Below are positions 9,427-17,792 of a stretch of DNA of 64,000 nt, piece after piece. The translations under genes were made by a program, and so were the position numbers. Below the pieces are notes generated by a model, which was given only the letters and a program-made list of their open reading frames with translations, was not told the DNA's origin and did no database searches. This DNA comes from an uncultured Verrucomicrobiota bacterium (lineage in GTDB: Bacteria > Verrucomicrobiota > Verrucomicrobiia > Verrucomicrobiales > Verrucomicrobiaceae), in contig CAILZI010000141.1 in the NCBI GenBank assembly GCA_903838675.1, positions 182,055 to 246,054 of the forward strand, read 5' to 3'. Numbering within the stretch: position 1 is the stretch's first letter; every line of letters begins with the position of its first letter.

Positions 9427-10713
9427 ATGTTTCAGGGTTCTTCGTTCAAAATGCCGGAAGGTCACTCCCTGCCGCTGTTCTCTCATGCCATTGAAACGTC
9501 ACCGCACTATCGTCCGTGCGAATTTTCCTTCACTCCTGCCCAAATTGCGGCACAACTGTGCCATCGCGAGGGCTTGGTTTGGATGGATTCGTCTCTGGCC
9601 ACGCCCGGGGCCGTCTCAGTGCTCACCGCCGAACCCGTCGCCGTATTGCGCGGGCACATCGATCAGGATTGGGAAAAGGTGCGTACCGCCCTGCGCATTC
9701 CCCGGGCTTCCGCAGGTGGTTTGTACGGCTGGGTCGGCTACGACGGTCATTTCGTCTTCGGCATCTACCCGCACGGCCTCGTCTATCATCATGACACCGC
9801 GAAGTGGTTCGAGTTCGGCGATTTCAAATGGCAGCCCGCCGCCGCGCCTACGGGAGCGCGGGCACGCCTGCCCGCATCTCTTCCGCGCCTCCAGTTCACC
9901 CCCGGCGTCAGCAGCACCGACTTCATCCGCATGGTCCAGCGCGCGCAGGACTACATCACCGCCGGAGACATCTACCAGGTCAACCTCTCCTACCCCTGGC
10001 AGGCTCCATGGCCTCAGGACGCCGATGCCCTGGCCCTCTATTTAAAGCTGCGCGCCGTCTCCCCCGCGCCGCATGCCGCTTTCATGCAATTGGCCGGAAC
10101 CACCGTGCTCTCCGCCTCCCCCGAGCTCTTCCTCCGCATGCAGGGCTCCCGCATCGCTACCCGTCCCATCAAAGGCACCCGCCCGCGCTTTGCCGATGAT
10201 CCCGCCCGCGACACCGCCGCCGTTCGCGAGCTCACCACTTCCGCCAAAGAACGCGCCGAGCTCCTCATGATCACCGACCTCGAACGCAACGACCTCGGCC
10301 AGGTCTGCGAATTTGGCAGCGTCGCCGTGCCGGAGCTCTGGCGCGTGGAAAGCTTCGCCCAGGTCTTCCACCTCGTCTCCACCGTCACCGGCACCCTGCG
10401 GCCCCATGTCGATCACGTCGATGCCTTCCGCGCCTGCTTCCCTGGCGGCAGCATCACCGGCGCCCCCAAAAAACGCGCCAGCGAAATCATCGCCGAACTC
10501 GAATCCCACGCCCGTGGCCTCTATACCGGCGCCATCGGCTGGTTCGGCTTCGATGGCCGCAGTCAGTGGAACATCGCCATCCGCACTGCCGTGCAGCAAG
10601 GCGATCAAATTTCCTTCCACGTCGGCTCCGGCATCGTCGCCGACTCCATCCCCCAGCATGAGTACGAAGAGACCTTGCACAAGGCGGCGGGGATTCTTGC
10701 GGCGGCAAATTGA
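9427..10713 (+). CDS. pabB: aminodeoxychorismate synthase component I (PabB-type)
   Basis: A chorismate-binding enzyme of 428 residues, counting from the ATG at 9427; a TTG at 9409 and an ATG at 9451 are alternatives. The motifs PIKGTRPR, LMITDLERNDLG and FPGGSITGAPK are diagnostic of the anthranilate/isochorismate/aminodeoxychorismate synthase family. Lysine in PIKGT, where TrpE has alanine, indicates PabB. It would convert chorismate plus ammonia to 4-amino-4-deoxychorismate for folate synthesis. No pabA or pabC lies nearby. A palindrome at 9858-9875 is read through in frame within a variable linker (PTGARARLPASLPRL). Confidence 0.88.
   Translation: MFQGSSFKMPEGHSLPLFSHAIETSPHYRPCEFSFTPAQIAAQLCHREGLVWMDSSLATPGAVSVLTAEPVAVLRGHIDQDWEKVRTALRIPRASAGGLYGWVGYDGHFVFGIYPHGLVYHHDTAKWFEFGDFKWQPAAAPTGARARLPASLPRLQFTPGVSSTDFIRMVQRAQDYITAGDIYQVNLSYPWQAPWPQDADALALYLKLRAVSPAPHAAFMQLAGTTVLSASPELFLRMQGSRIATRPIKGTRPRFADDPARDTAAVRELTTSAKERAELLMITDLERNDLGQVCEFGSVAVPELWRVESFAQVFHLVSTVTGTLRPHVDHVDAFRACFPGGSITGAPKKRASEIIAELESHARGLYTGAIGWFGFDGRSQWNIAIRTAVQQGDQISFHVGSGIVADSIPQHEYEETLHKAAGILAAAN
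9858..9875. repeat. short palindrome inside pabB
   Basis: Seven-base arms GCGGGCA and TGCCCGC flank a four-base loop. The palindrome lies in a proline/alanine-rich linker of PabB that separates conserved blocks. It looks like the same kind of in-frame palindromic insertion seen several times in the 21926-26776 gene. The stem is seen directly; that it is a mobile or REP-type element is inference. Confidence 0.5.
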
Positions 10714-10746
10714 AGCCCTGCCCACGTTGGTCTGAGCAAGGGGAAT

Positions 10747-11133
10747 TCAGTGCGCAATGGCGTCGCTGTTCTTGATGAAAAAGAAATCGGGATGCCCAGG
10801 TTCGATCTGTGCTTGAAATCGTTTCCCGTCTCGAAAAAAGCATTTCGCCTGGTCCTCCCAAATGAAGCCGCCGCCAGCGGCCGTCAGAATCTTCACAATG
10901 TCATCCTCTGTGACGTCCTTGTCCTCGCGTTTAAAAAATTCCCACACGGAGCGCCCGTTCTTGAACACGACATGAATGGTATAACCGTTCTTTCCATACT
11001 CACGTTGTTCCATCCCGTCGCGAGGTTTGGTGACAGTGCCCAGCCCATACCGTTGGGCCACTTCATTGGCGGTCTTCCCCAGGCAGACGAACTGGGACAC
11101 ATCTTCAAGATTCTTGACCACCTCGACATTCAT
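10747..11133 (-). CDS. small protein of unknown function, cytoplasmic paralogue of its upstream neighbour
   Basis: A 128-residue protein without a signal peptide. It shares a pattern with the adjacent gene at 11130-11522: A(N/E)xAxRYGxG, then WEQREY or MEQREYxKNG, a VVFxNxxSxWE strand, a (K/R)R.DK.(V/I)..(D/N)DI helix, and a DQKC(F/Y) segment. These suggest a compact alpha/beta domain of about 110 residues. The start codon overlaps the upstream stop by four bases (ATGA), so translation is coupled. I do not recognise the family. Because only the upstream copy has a signal peptide, the two proteins should work in different compartments unless this start is wrong. Confidence 0.65.
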   Translation of the reverse strand: MNVEVVKNLEDVSQFVCLGKTANEVAQRYGLGTVTKPRDGMEQREYGKNGYTIHVVFKNGRSVWEFFKREDKDVTEDDIVKILTAAGGGFIWEDQAKCFFRDGKRFQAQIEPGHPDFFFIKNSDAIAH

Positions 11134-11522
11134 GATCGAAAAAAGTCGTCATGCCGTGGTTGCCTCTCCGCTTTCACCTTTCCGTCAGTGCTGAGATAGC
11201 ATTTTTGATCAGCATGCCAGACGAGTTGATGACCACCTGCGGAGGCGTCTTTCACGAGGTCCTGGATGTCATTGTCACTGATCTTCTTGTCGTTGCGCTT
11301 CGTGAGCTCCCAAATGGACTTGTCATTCGCAAAAACGACACAAGTCGTCATGCCATTCTTCGGGTACTCGCGCTGCTCCCAGCCGCCACGGGACCGGTAG
11401 GTCTTTCCCTTTCCATACCTTCTCGCAATTTCAGCCTTGCTCTCGCCGATGTGGGCAATGGCCGGAACCGCCAACGCTACGAAAATCAGCAGTATCCTGA
11501 AGACGCAATGGGTTTTCATCAT
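11130..11522 (-). CDS. small secreted protein of unknown function (tandem paralogue)
   Basis: A 130-residue protein with a clear signal peptide (hydrophobic ILLIFVALAVPAIAH). The mature part matches the downstream neighbour over its whole length (RYGKGKTYRSRGGWEQREY, then SIWELTKRNDKKISDNDI). One cysteine occurs in the shared DQKC segment. No catalytic motif is visible. It is the first gene of a two-gene unit, with a four-base overlap to the paralogue. Two consecutive ATG codons are present; the first is used here. The upstream region to the NIPSNAP gene is divergent and presumably holds both promoters. Confidence 0.68.
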   Translation of the reverse strand: MMKTHCVFRILLIFVALAVPAIAHIGESKAEIARRYGKGKTYRSRGGWEQREYPKNGMTTCVVFANDKSIWELTKRNDKKISDNDIQDLVKDASAGGHQLVWHADQKCYLSTDGKVKAERQPRHDDFFRS

Positions 11523-11640
11523 AGATGATAATTAGAGCAGGCCGCCTGCGGGTTTAAAAGACCAAAAAATGGGCAGGGTATCCAACACGAGCAGCGTCTT
11601 CTTGATAAGCATTCCCTTCCAAGGCGTATGTTCATTCCTC

Positions 11641-12420
11641 ATGAAGCGCCTCACCTTCCTCGCCCTTGCCCTCGGCAGTCTTTTCGCCCCGCTGATCCAC
11701 GCCGCCGATGACGGCCGGGTTTACGAACTCCGCATCTACACCTGCAACGAGGGCAAGCTGGATGCCCTGCTGGCCCGCTTCCGGGATCACACCTGCAAGC
11801 TGTTTGAAAAGCACGGCATGGTCAATGTCGGCTACTGGGTGCCGGTGGATGAAGAGAACGGCTCCAAAACCACGCTCATCTATGTGCTCGAACACAAGAG
11901 CCGCGAAGCCGCCAAGGAAAGTTTCAAGGCCTTCGGCGCAGATCCCGAATGGCAGGCCGCACGCAAAGCCAGCGAAGAGGGAGGCAAGATCCTCGCCAAG
12001 CCGCCGGAGTCGATCTTCATGACTCCCACGGATTACTCCCCGCCGCTGGTCATTGCCAAGGGCAGCAAGCCGCGCGTGTTCGAAATGCGCACCTACACCA
12101 CGCCTCCAGGAAAGCTCGACGCCCTGAACGCCCGCTTCCGCGATCACACCGTGAAGCTCTTCACCAAGCACGGCATGACCAACCTCGCCTACTGGACCCC
12201 GACCGATGCCGATAAAGGCGCCGGCACCAAGCTGATCTACATTCTCGCCCATGACAGCAAGGAAGCCGGTCTCGCCTCCTTTGCCGCCTACCGTACGGAC
12301 CCCGACTGGATCAAAGCCAAAGCCGAGAGCGAAAAAGACGGTCCTCTGACCATCCAGCCCCAGGCCGAAGGCGTGAAGAGCATCTACATGAAGGCCACGG
12401 ACTTCTCACCCATCCAGTAA
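11641..12420 (+). CDS. secreted NIPSNAP-family protein with two NIPSNAP repeats
   Basis: The start at 11641 is chosen because it gives a signal peptide (MKRLTFLALALGSLFAPLIHA), although the frame is open 24 codons further upstream. The mature protein has two homologous NIPSNAP domains. Each begins RV(Y/F)E(L/M)R(I/T)YT, followed by GKLDAL(L/N)ARFRDHT and KHGM(V/T)N. NIPSNAP domains have a ferredoxin-like dimeric fold. Exported two-domain versions are common in Verrucomicrobia and Planctomycetes, with no established reaction. It lies five bases upstream of the beta-propeller gene, so the two are very probably one operon. Confidence 0.85.
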   Translation: MKRLTFLALALGSLFAPLIHAADDGRVYELRIYTCNEGKLDALLARFRDHTCKLFEKHGMVNVGYWVPVDEENGSKTTLIYVLEHKSREAAKESFKAFGADPEWQAARKASEEGGKILAKPPESIFMTPTDYSPPLVIAKGSKPRVFEMRTYTTPPGKLDALNARFRDHTVKLFTKHGMTNLAYWTPTDADKGAGTKLIYILAHDSKEAGLASFAAYRTDPDWIKAKAESEKDGPLTIQPQAEGVKSIYMKATDFSPIQ

Positions 12421-12424
12421 GCCC

Positions 12425-13762
12425 ATGCGCACGCTCTGCCTCGCCCTCCTCGCCACCTCCCTCCACGCCGCCACCCCCACCTTCGAGTGGGTCGCCGCCG
12501 GTGGCGGAGCCAAGAGCGACAAGACTCGTGCCGTGACCTTTGACCGCGATGGCAATGTCTTCCTCGCCGGTGAAACCACCGACGACGGCACCTTTGGCGA
12601 CCTCAAGCGCACCGGACTTGGCGGCATGGATTTCTTCCTCGCCAAACTGACCCCGGAGGGAAAGTTCCTCTGGGTGCGCAGTCTCGGCGGCAGCCTGGTG
12701 GACCGCGGCTATGGCGTGGCCACGGATTCGGCGGGCAATGCCTATGTCACCGGTCACTACCAAAGCTCCGATGCCCAGGCAAACGGTCAGACGCTGCCGA
12801 ATGCGGGTGATTATGACATCTTCATTGCCAAATACGACACAACCGGGACGCTGCTTTGGATCAAAACGGCCGGCGGTACAGGCTACGATTACGGCCACGG
12901 CATCGTGGTCGACTCCAAGGGCGACATCGTTGTCACTGGCGCCATAGCAGGCGAGGCAAAGTTCGGTGACGTCTCCGTGAATGCCGGCAGCACCACGCGG
13001 CCAATTTTTTGCGCCAAGTATGACTCAGATGGCAAACTGAAGTGGGTGAAGGCAACAGAAGGCAAATTCTCCGGCAGCGGGCATGGCCTTGGCGTCGATG
13101 CCAACGACTCTATCTATATAGGAGGCAGTGGCGGCGGAGTCGGGACAATGGATGGCGTGACCCTGGAAGCCAAATCCCAGGCCGGGATAGTGCTGAAACT
13201 CACGCCCGAGGGCAAAGGCGTCTGGGCAGCCACCTTGCCAGGTGTGCCCAGCGCAGGCTTCCATGAAATCGCTGTCGATACCGCAGGTCGTACTTGGTGC
13301 GCCGGGATGTTTAAGGGCGCACTCAATGGCAGCGCGGTGCACACTACCGGCGACAAGGACAATGACGGCGTGCTCGCGCACTACAGTCCTGAGGGCAAAC
13401 TCGTCTGGAGCCACCTCCTCCAAGGTCCAGCCACCGACTACTGCCTTGGTGTGGCTACAGACAACACCGGTAGCTGCTTCGTCACAGGCGAATTTTCCGA
13501 CACTGCCACCTTCGCTGGACAGACGCTCAAAACCCGAGGAGCCACCGACATCTTCACGGCTGCTTTTGACGCCAAAGGTGGCCTCGAATGGCTCGTCCAA
13601 AGCGGCGGAATCAAGGGGGACAATGCCTACTGCATGGCCTGGCACCCCTCCGGCAGGCTAATTATTTCAGGGTCTTGTGTCGCACCTGCGACATTCGGCG
13701 GCCAGACCATGTCGTCACCCGGCGGAGCCGAGGCTTACGGGGCAGTTCTCCGTTTAAAGTGA
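12425..13762 (+). CDS. secreted SBBP/NHL-type beta-propeller protein
   Basis: A 445-residue protein with a signal peptide (MRTLCLALLATSLHA). It is built of repeats of about 50-60 residues with the pattern (G)xAxDxxGNxY(V/I)TG followed by DxFxAKYxxxGxLxWxK, typical of SBBP/NHL-type propellers. About six or seven blades can be seen, for example DSAGNAYVTGHY, DSKGDIVVTGAI and DNTGSCFVTGEF. Such proteins are exported binding or adhesive proteins; no active site is evident. It follows the NIPSNAP gene with a four-base gap. Confidence 0.8.
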   Translation: MRTLCLALLATSLHAATPTFEWVAAGGGAKSDKTRAVTFDRDGNVFLAGETTDDGTFGDLKRTGLGGMDFFLAKLTPEGKFLWVRSLGGSLVDRGYGVATDSAGNAYVTGHYQSSDAQANGQTLPNAGDYDIFIAKYDTTGTLLWIKTAGGTGYDYGHGIVVDSKGDIVVTGAIAGEAKFGDVSVNAGSTTRPIFCAKYDSDGKLKWVKATEGKFSGSGHGLGVDANDSIYIGGSGGGVGTMDGVTLEAKSQAGIVLKLTPEGKGVWAATLPGVPSAGFHEIAVDTAGRTWCAGMFKGALNGSAVHTTGDKDNDGVLAHYSPEGKLVWSHLLQGPATDYCLGVATDNTGSCFVTGEFSDTATFAGQTLKTRGATDIFTAAFDAKGGLEWLVQSGGIKGDNAYCMAWHPSGRLIISGSCVAPATFGGQTMSSPGGAEAYGAVLRLK

Positions 13763-13863
13763 CGGTATGGCGCTAAATTAGGCCTTAGGGCCGTCTTAGG
13801 CTAGGTATTTGGCCCGCACCGGCTACAAATCCCCGCGTTGACAGGTTCGGTGAACTCGACACC

Positions 13864-14451
13864 ATGCGCGCCCCTCCGACCGGGCCCCCCATCTGGTCGA
13901 GCGTGACCCAACAACCAACCGACCGATTGAACCCAACCACCCTCCTGTGCCTCGCTGCTATGTGCGTCTCCGCTGCTGCGGAAGAAGTTAAAAGCTCAAC
14001 CACTACCCCAGCTGGCACTCCAGGCCAGGTCATTGCAGGCGTCAAGACAACCGCCTACACCCACGACGAAAGCGATCATATCGAGTACGGTGCCCGCACC
14101 GCCGCCGGTACCCCGCTCAAGCACGGTCAAATCCGCAGCGCTGCTGCTGATTGGTCCATCTACCCGGTGGGCACGGTGTTTCAGATCCAGGGCGATCCCT
14201 CGATCTACGTCGTCGATGACTACGGTTCCGCTCTCGTGGGAACAAAGACCATCGATCTCTACAAGCCGAGCTTCGACATGATGCATAGCTGGGGCACGCG
14301 CCACGTGACCATCCGCGTCCTCAAGTGGGGATCGTTTGTCAGAAGCCTCGCCATTTTGAAGCCACGGGCCTACAAAGCCTGGCATGTGCGCGAAATGGTC
14401 GCCCGCATCCAGTCACGTCCCGCGTACCCATTCCCCAACCCCAAAACCTGA
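13864..14451 (+). CDS. exported 3D-domain (double-psi beta-barrel) protein
   Basis: A 195-residue protein. The C-terminal 130 residues carry the 3D (Asp-Asp-Asp) domain pattern: TAYTHDESD, RTAAGTPLKHG, then AADWSIYPVGTVFQI, VVDDYGSA and TIDLYKPSF. The domain occurs at the end of MltA-like lytic transglycosylases and in small cell-wall proteins, where it forms a barrel with acidic active-site residues acting on peptidoglycan. A hydrophobic segment TTLLCLAAMCVSAAA follows about 23 polar residues, so translation may really begin at the TTG at 13927, which would give a clean signal peptide. A strong terminator lies directly after the stop. Confidence 0.72.
   Translation: MRAPPTGPPIWSSVTQQPTDRLNPTTLLCLAAMCVSAAAEEVKSSTTTPAGTPGQVIAGVKTTAYTHDESDHIEYGARTAAGTPLKHGQIRSAAADWSIYPVGTVFQIQGDPSIYVVDDYGSALVGTKTIDLYKPSFDMMHSWGTRHVTIRVLKWGSFVRSLAILKPRAYKAWHVREMVARIQSRPAYPFPNPKT
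14378..14420 (+). repeat. 43-bp direct repeat, copy 1 (3' end of the 3D-domain gene)
   Basis: This stretch encodes WHVREMVARIQSR near the end of the 3D-domain protein. It recurs at 14543-14585 with four mismatches in 43 bases. All four mismatches fall at third codon positions and are synonymous. Confidence 0.8.
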
Positions 14452-14452
14452 G

Positions 14453-14487
14453 GCCACGGAGTCGCTTGTCGGCTGCGTGGCTTTTTT
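14453..14487 (+). terminator. Rho-independent terminator after the 3D-domain gene
   Basis: A six-base stem GCCACG/CGTGGC is extended inward by AGTCG/CGGCT around a five-base loop, and is followed directly by six T residues. It starts two bases after the stop codon of the 3D-domain gene. Confidence 0.9.
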
Positions 14488-14542
14488 ATTGAGGGGCGGT
14501 GCGCTCGATAGACTGATGGTCTATGACGGTGTTGGCCTGCGC

Positions 14543-14585
14543 CCTGGCACGTGCGCGAAATGGTCGCGCGCATCCAATCTCGTCC
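14543..14585 (+). repeat. 43-bp direct repeat, copy 2 (non-coding remnant)
   Basis: This matches 14378-14420 at 39 of 43 positions and still reads WHVREMVARIQSR in the plus frame, but it has no gene around it: stop codons lie upstream in that frame. It ends just before the stop of the small minus-strand gene at 14590. It looks like the surviving 3' tip of a second copy of the 3D-domain gene. Confidence 0.75.
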
Positions 14586-14589
14586 GGCT

Positions 14590-14775
14590 TTAAGCCAGCA
14601 CGCTTTCAGGTACACGGGACACGATTCGCCCTTCGGGATCACGCACGACGATTTTGCCGTGAATGATCTCGGGGGGATTGCTGATGCCCTTCACGTAGTC
14701 TGCAGCCAGATCCTTGCTGCAGCCAAGTGACTGGCGGATGCGGACGGCGAGTGTTTCAGGGTCAATGTCAGTCAT
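14590..14775 (-). CDS. small protein of unknown function (61 residues)
   Basis: A 61-residue protein, MTDIDPETLAVRIRQSLGC onward, ending in VVRDPEGRIVSRVPESVLA. Its amino-acid composition looks natural and it is the best open frame in the interval between the 3D-domain gene and the acyl-CoA ligase. No motif, signal peptide or membrane helix is seen, and no strong ribosome site precedes the ATG. The frame is open far upstream but only as an antisense shadow of the ligase gene, so the ATG at 14775 is preferred. Confidence 0.5.
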   Translation of the reverse strand: MTDIDPETLAVRIRQSLGCSKDLAADYVKGISNPPEIIHGKIVVRDPEGRIVSRVPESVLA

Positions 14776-14874
14776 GGGGGCGCAAATGTAAGCCGACTTG
14801 AAGGCAAAGTCGGGGTAAGAATCAAACCGTTGGCGGAAAAGACTGTGCAGGTTTTTCGCTCGCCACTGTGGGGC

Positions 14875-16473
14875 ATGCTTTTCTATGATCGGCCACATTT
14901 CATGGAAACCCCGCTCTCGCCCCTCGACTTCGCCCGCCGTGCCCGCCGACTTTATGCTGACCGAGAAGCCGTGGTCGATGGTGACCGCCGCTTCACCTAC
15001 CGCGAATTCTTTGAGCGCTGCGATCGCTGGTCGGCTGCCCTGCAGCAGTTCGGAGTGAAGCCTGGAGAGCGCGTGGCCACCATCGCGCCGAACACGCACT
15101 CGCATCTGGAGGCGTTCTACGCCATCCCGCAGATCGGGGCCGTGATTGTCCCGATCAACTTCCGTCTCACCGCTGCCGACTTCGCCTACATCCTCAACCA
15201 CAGCGGCGCCCGTGTCGTCTGTGTGCATGCCGACTACCTCGACGCGGTGGATTCCATTCGCGATCAAGTGCCTGGAGTGGAACATTTTGTGGCCTTCACC
15301 GGCAGCAGGCCCGGCTGGACCGATTATGAGGCCTCGCTGGCAGCCTCCCCGTCCGATTTTACCGCCGCCGAAATCTGTGAGACCGATATGATCGCGCTGA
15401 ACTACACCAGCGGCACCACGGCCAATCCGAAAGGAGTCATGGTTTCACACCGCAACACGGCCTTCAACATCATGGGCCATCTCATGCACACCCATATCAC
15501 CAGCGCGGACTGCTACCTGTGGGTGCTTCCCATGTTTCATGCCAATGGCTGGACCTTTGTATGGACCGTCACGGCCGTCGGTGGCCGCCACGTCTGCCTC
15601 CCGAAGGCGGACCCCCGGCTCATCTTTGAAGCGATCACGCGGGAAGGTGCCACCCTGCTGTGTGCTGCTCCGACCGTGCTCATCGGCATGGCCAATGCGC
15701 CTGAGGAACTCCGCAGGAATGCACCCCGTGGCGTCCGCGTCATCACCGCCGGCGCTCCACCCGCCGCCGCCACCATCGAGCGCATGGAAGGCGAGCTCGG
15801 CTGGGACATCACGCACGTGTACGGTCTCACGGAGGTGTCACCCATTGTCACCATCAGTGAAACGCGCCCCGAGCACGCTCAGCTCACGCCGCATGCGCGC
15901 GCCGTCATCAAGGCCCGGCAGGGTGTCGAATACCTCGCCAATGCCGAGGTCCGCGTCGTCGATGATCACGGTCATGAAGTCACTAAAGATGGTGCCGCCA
16001 TGGGTGAAATCATCATTCGCGGCAACGCCGTGATGAAAGGCTACTACAACGATCCCTCAGCCACCGCCAAGGCCATCCGCAACGGCTGGTTTTACAGCGG
16101 AGATGCCGCCGTCGTGCACCCGGACGGCTACATCGAAATCCGCGACCGCTGGAAGGACATCATCATCAGCGGCGGCGAAAACATCTCCTCTGTGGAAGTC
16201 GAGGGAGTGCTCCTGCGCCACCCTGCCGTGCAGGAATCCGCCGTCGTCGGTCTGCCGCACGAAAAGTGGGGTGAAACACCGCAGGCTTTTGTTGTCCTCA
16301 AACCCGGCGCCACCACCATGCCCGAAGAGCTGCGCCTGTTCTGCCGCGAGCACCTGGCCCACTTCAAAGTGCCGCACGGTTTTGAATTCATCCCCGAACT
16401 GCCGAAGACCGCGACCGGGAAGATTCAGAAGTACGTCCTGCGCGGCGGGCGGGCAAACATCGCAGCGCAGTAG
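14875..16473 (+). CDS. AMP-dependent acyl-CoA ligase
   Basis: A member of the acyl-adenylate-forming family (532 residues from the ATG at 14875; an ATG at 14902 and a TTG at 14830 are alternatives). The phosphate-binding loop NYTSGTTANPKG, the VYGLTEVS motif, YSGDAAVVHPDGYIEI, the hinge DRWKDIIISGGENIS and the C-terminal catalytic lysine in KTATGKIQK are all intact. It should activate a carboxylic acid with ATP and load it onto CoA. The overall pattern is that of medium/long-chain fatty acyl-CoA ligases, but the substrate cannot be fixed from sequence. It stands alone between convergent neighbours. Confidence 0.87.
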   Translation: MLFYDRPHFMETPLSPLDFARRARRLYADREAVVDGDRRFTYREFFERCDRWSAALQQFGVKPGERVATIAPNTHSHLEAFYAIPQIGAVIVPINFRLTAADFAYILNHSGARVVCVHADYLDAVDSIRDQVPGVEHFVAFTGSRPGWTDYEASLAASPSDFTAAEICETDMIALNYTSGTTANPKGVMVSHRNTAFNIMGHLMHTHITSADCYLWVLPMFHANGWTFVWTVTAVGGRHVCLPKADPRLIFEAITREGATLLCAAPTVLIGMANAPEELRRNAPRGVRVITAGAPPAAATIERMEGELGWDITHVYGLTEVSPIVTISETRPEHAQLTPHARAVIKARQGVEYLANAEVRVVDDHGHEVTKDGAAMGEIIIRGNAVMKGYYNDPSATAKAIRNGWFYSGDAAVVHPDGYIEIRDRWKDIIISGGENISSVEVEGVLLRHPAVQESAVVGLPHEKWGETPQAFVVLKPGATTMPEELRLFCREHLAHFKVPHGFEFIPELPKTATGKIQKYVLRGGRANIAAQ

Positions 16474-16498
16474 CGGCATGCACAGAGGACTAACATCC

Positions 16499-17287
16499 TC
16501 AATGCCCAGCCAGTTTGCCGTCCTCCACATGCACCGTGCCGCCGCGTGCTTCGATCTTCTCCCTTGCCATCTCCACCGGCACATGGCGTGGTATGTTGGC
16601 CGCCGCCGCCTGTGGTCGCGCCCAGCGGATGCCATTGGCGATGACACGCTGCACGTCCGGCAGGTGGTAGATCGGATACACCTCGTGTCCGGGGCTGAAG
16701 TAAAAGATGCGTCCGCTGCCGCGTGTCCACGTTGCTCCGCTACGTAGAACCTCGCCGCCTTGGAACCAGGAGACAAAAACCAGTTCGTCCGGTGTCGGGA
16801 TGCCAAAGGGTTCGCCATACATCTCTGACTGCTCGATCTCGATGCAGTCGCCGATGCCCGCAGCAATGGGATGGCCTGGATTGATCTTCCACACGCGCTC
16901 CCGTTCGCCCGCTTCGCGCCAGCACAGCGCGCAGCTCGTCCCCATGAGGCGCTTGAAGACCTTGGAGAAATGACCTGAGTGCAGCACGATCAGCCCCATG
17001 CCGGCGAGCACCCGTTCCTGAACGCGGGTGACGAGTTCATCGCTCACTTGATCATGCGCCGCATGGCCCCACCACAGCAGCACGTCGGTTTGATCCAGCA
17101 CCACCGGGGGCAGACCCTGATCCGGTTCATCCAGCGTGGCGGTGTGCACGTTGAAGTCGCCATGCTTTGACAGCGCCTCCGCCAGCGCCCCGTGAATGCC
17201 GTTGGGATAAATGGCTGCCACGGTGGGATTTTGCCGTTCGTGGACAAATTCGTTCCAGATGGTGACGCGGATGAGGGGATTGTGCAT
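16499..17287 (-). CDS. ThuA-domain protein
   Basis: A 262-residue cytoplasmic protein with the ThuA/glutamine-amidotransferase-like fold. Features are the N-terminal strand [48 protein letters not shown] and [11 protein letters not shown]. ThuA was named from rhizobial trehalose and disaccharide utilisation, where it acts with 3-keto-sugar enzymes. A DUF1080 3-keto-disaccharide hydrolase-like gene occurs elsewhere in this window (46022), but not beside it. A role in keto-sugar metabolism is therefore inference. The stop converges with the acyl-CoA ligase gene. Confidence 0.88.
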   Translation of the reverse strand: MHNPLIRVTIWNEFVHERQNPTVAAIYPNGIHGALAEALSKHGDFNVHTATLDEPDQGLPPVVLDQTDVLLWWGHAAHDQVSDELVTRVQERVLAGMGLIVLHSGHFSKVFKRLMGTSCALCWREAGERERVWKINPGHPIAAGIGDCIEIEQSEMYGEPFGIPTPDELVFVSWFQGGEVLRSGATWTRGSGRIFYFSPGHEVYPIYHLPDVQRVIANGIRWARPQAAAANIPRHVPVEMAREKIEARGGTVHVEDGKLAGH

Positions 17288-17385
17288 GGATGATGAAAAC
17301 GCCGATTGGGAGAGATTTAAACTCCCATTTTCAACCGAGTTGTCACATGCTCCCTTCGCACCCTGGCGATATGCGTACGCTTCTT

Positions 17386-17499
17386 GCGCCCCTGCCGGGG
17401 CGCATTCCTTTTGAAAGAGGTGAGGCTGTTACTGTCCGGTGGTTCCCGGTCGCTGCGCTCCCTTCACCAACGGCTAATTGCTTTCGAGCCTCCGGCTCG
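17386..17499. repeat. cluster of REP-like palindromes in an intergenic region
   Basis: Three stem-loops stand in a row between the ThuA gene and the next small gene. The first has perfect arms GCGCCCC/GGGGCGC at 17386-17403. The second is a looser inverted repeat with ends near 17436-17444 and 17465-17473. The third has perfect arms CGAGCC/GGCTCG at 17485-17499. No gene is evident in 17288-17512. The arrangement resembles the REP clusters scattered between genes in this phylum; it is not proven to be repeated elsewhere. Confidence 0.55.
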
Positions 17500-17512
17500 G
17501 CGACAGTCAGTT

Positions 17513-17785
17513 TTACGTAACCAAAATTACAGCTCCTCCGCCTGGAAAGATATGGTAGCCGCAATGCTCGGTAAAGACGCCGATCTCACCGAGATCATCA
17601 TCGCGAATGGCGAAGGCATATCGAAATCGGACCTCTGAGTCATCCTCGAATCGTACAACGAGCGTGCTGTTGCACGGGAAGTCTCCCGCGTTGAGTTGAT
17701 CACGCCCGATGCCGCGCAGATGCCCCAACAGCCTAACCTGCCAGCGTGCGGGCAGATCTTGAAACAAGGCTGTTGGAGTTTTCAT
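17513..17785 (-). CDS. small protein of unknown function (90 residues)
   Basis: A 90-residue protein, MKTPTALFQDLPARWQVRLL onward, with a central beta-rich region (TLVVRFEDDSEVRFRYAFAI). No signal peptide or membrane helix. The sequence has natural composition and begins seven bases before the stop-proximal side of the fumarase gene's end, on the same strand. It may thus be co-transcribed with fumarase as the downstream gene. I do not recognise a family. Confidence 0.6.
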   Translation of the reverse strand: MKTPTALFQDLPARWQVRLLGHLRGIGRDQLNAGDFPCNSTLVVRFEDDSEVRFRYAFAIRDDDLGEIGVFTEHCGYHIFPGGGAVILVT

Positions 17786-17792
17786 GCGAAAC

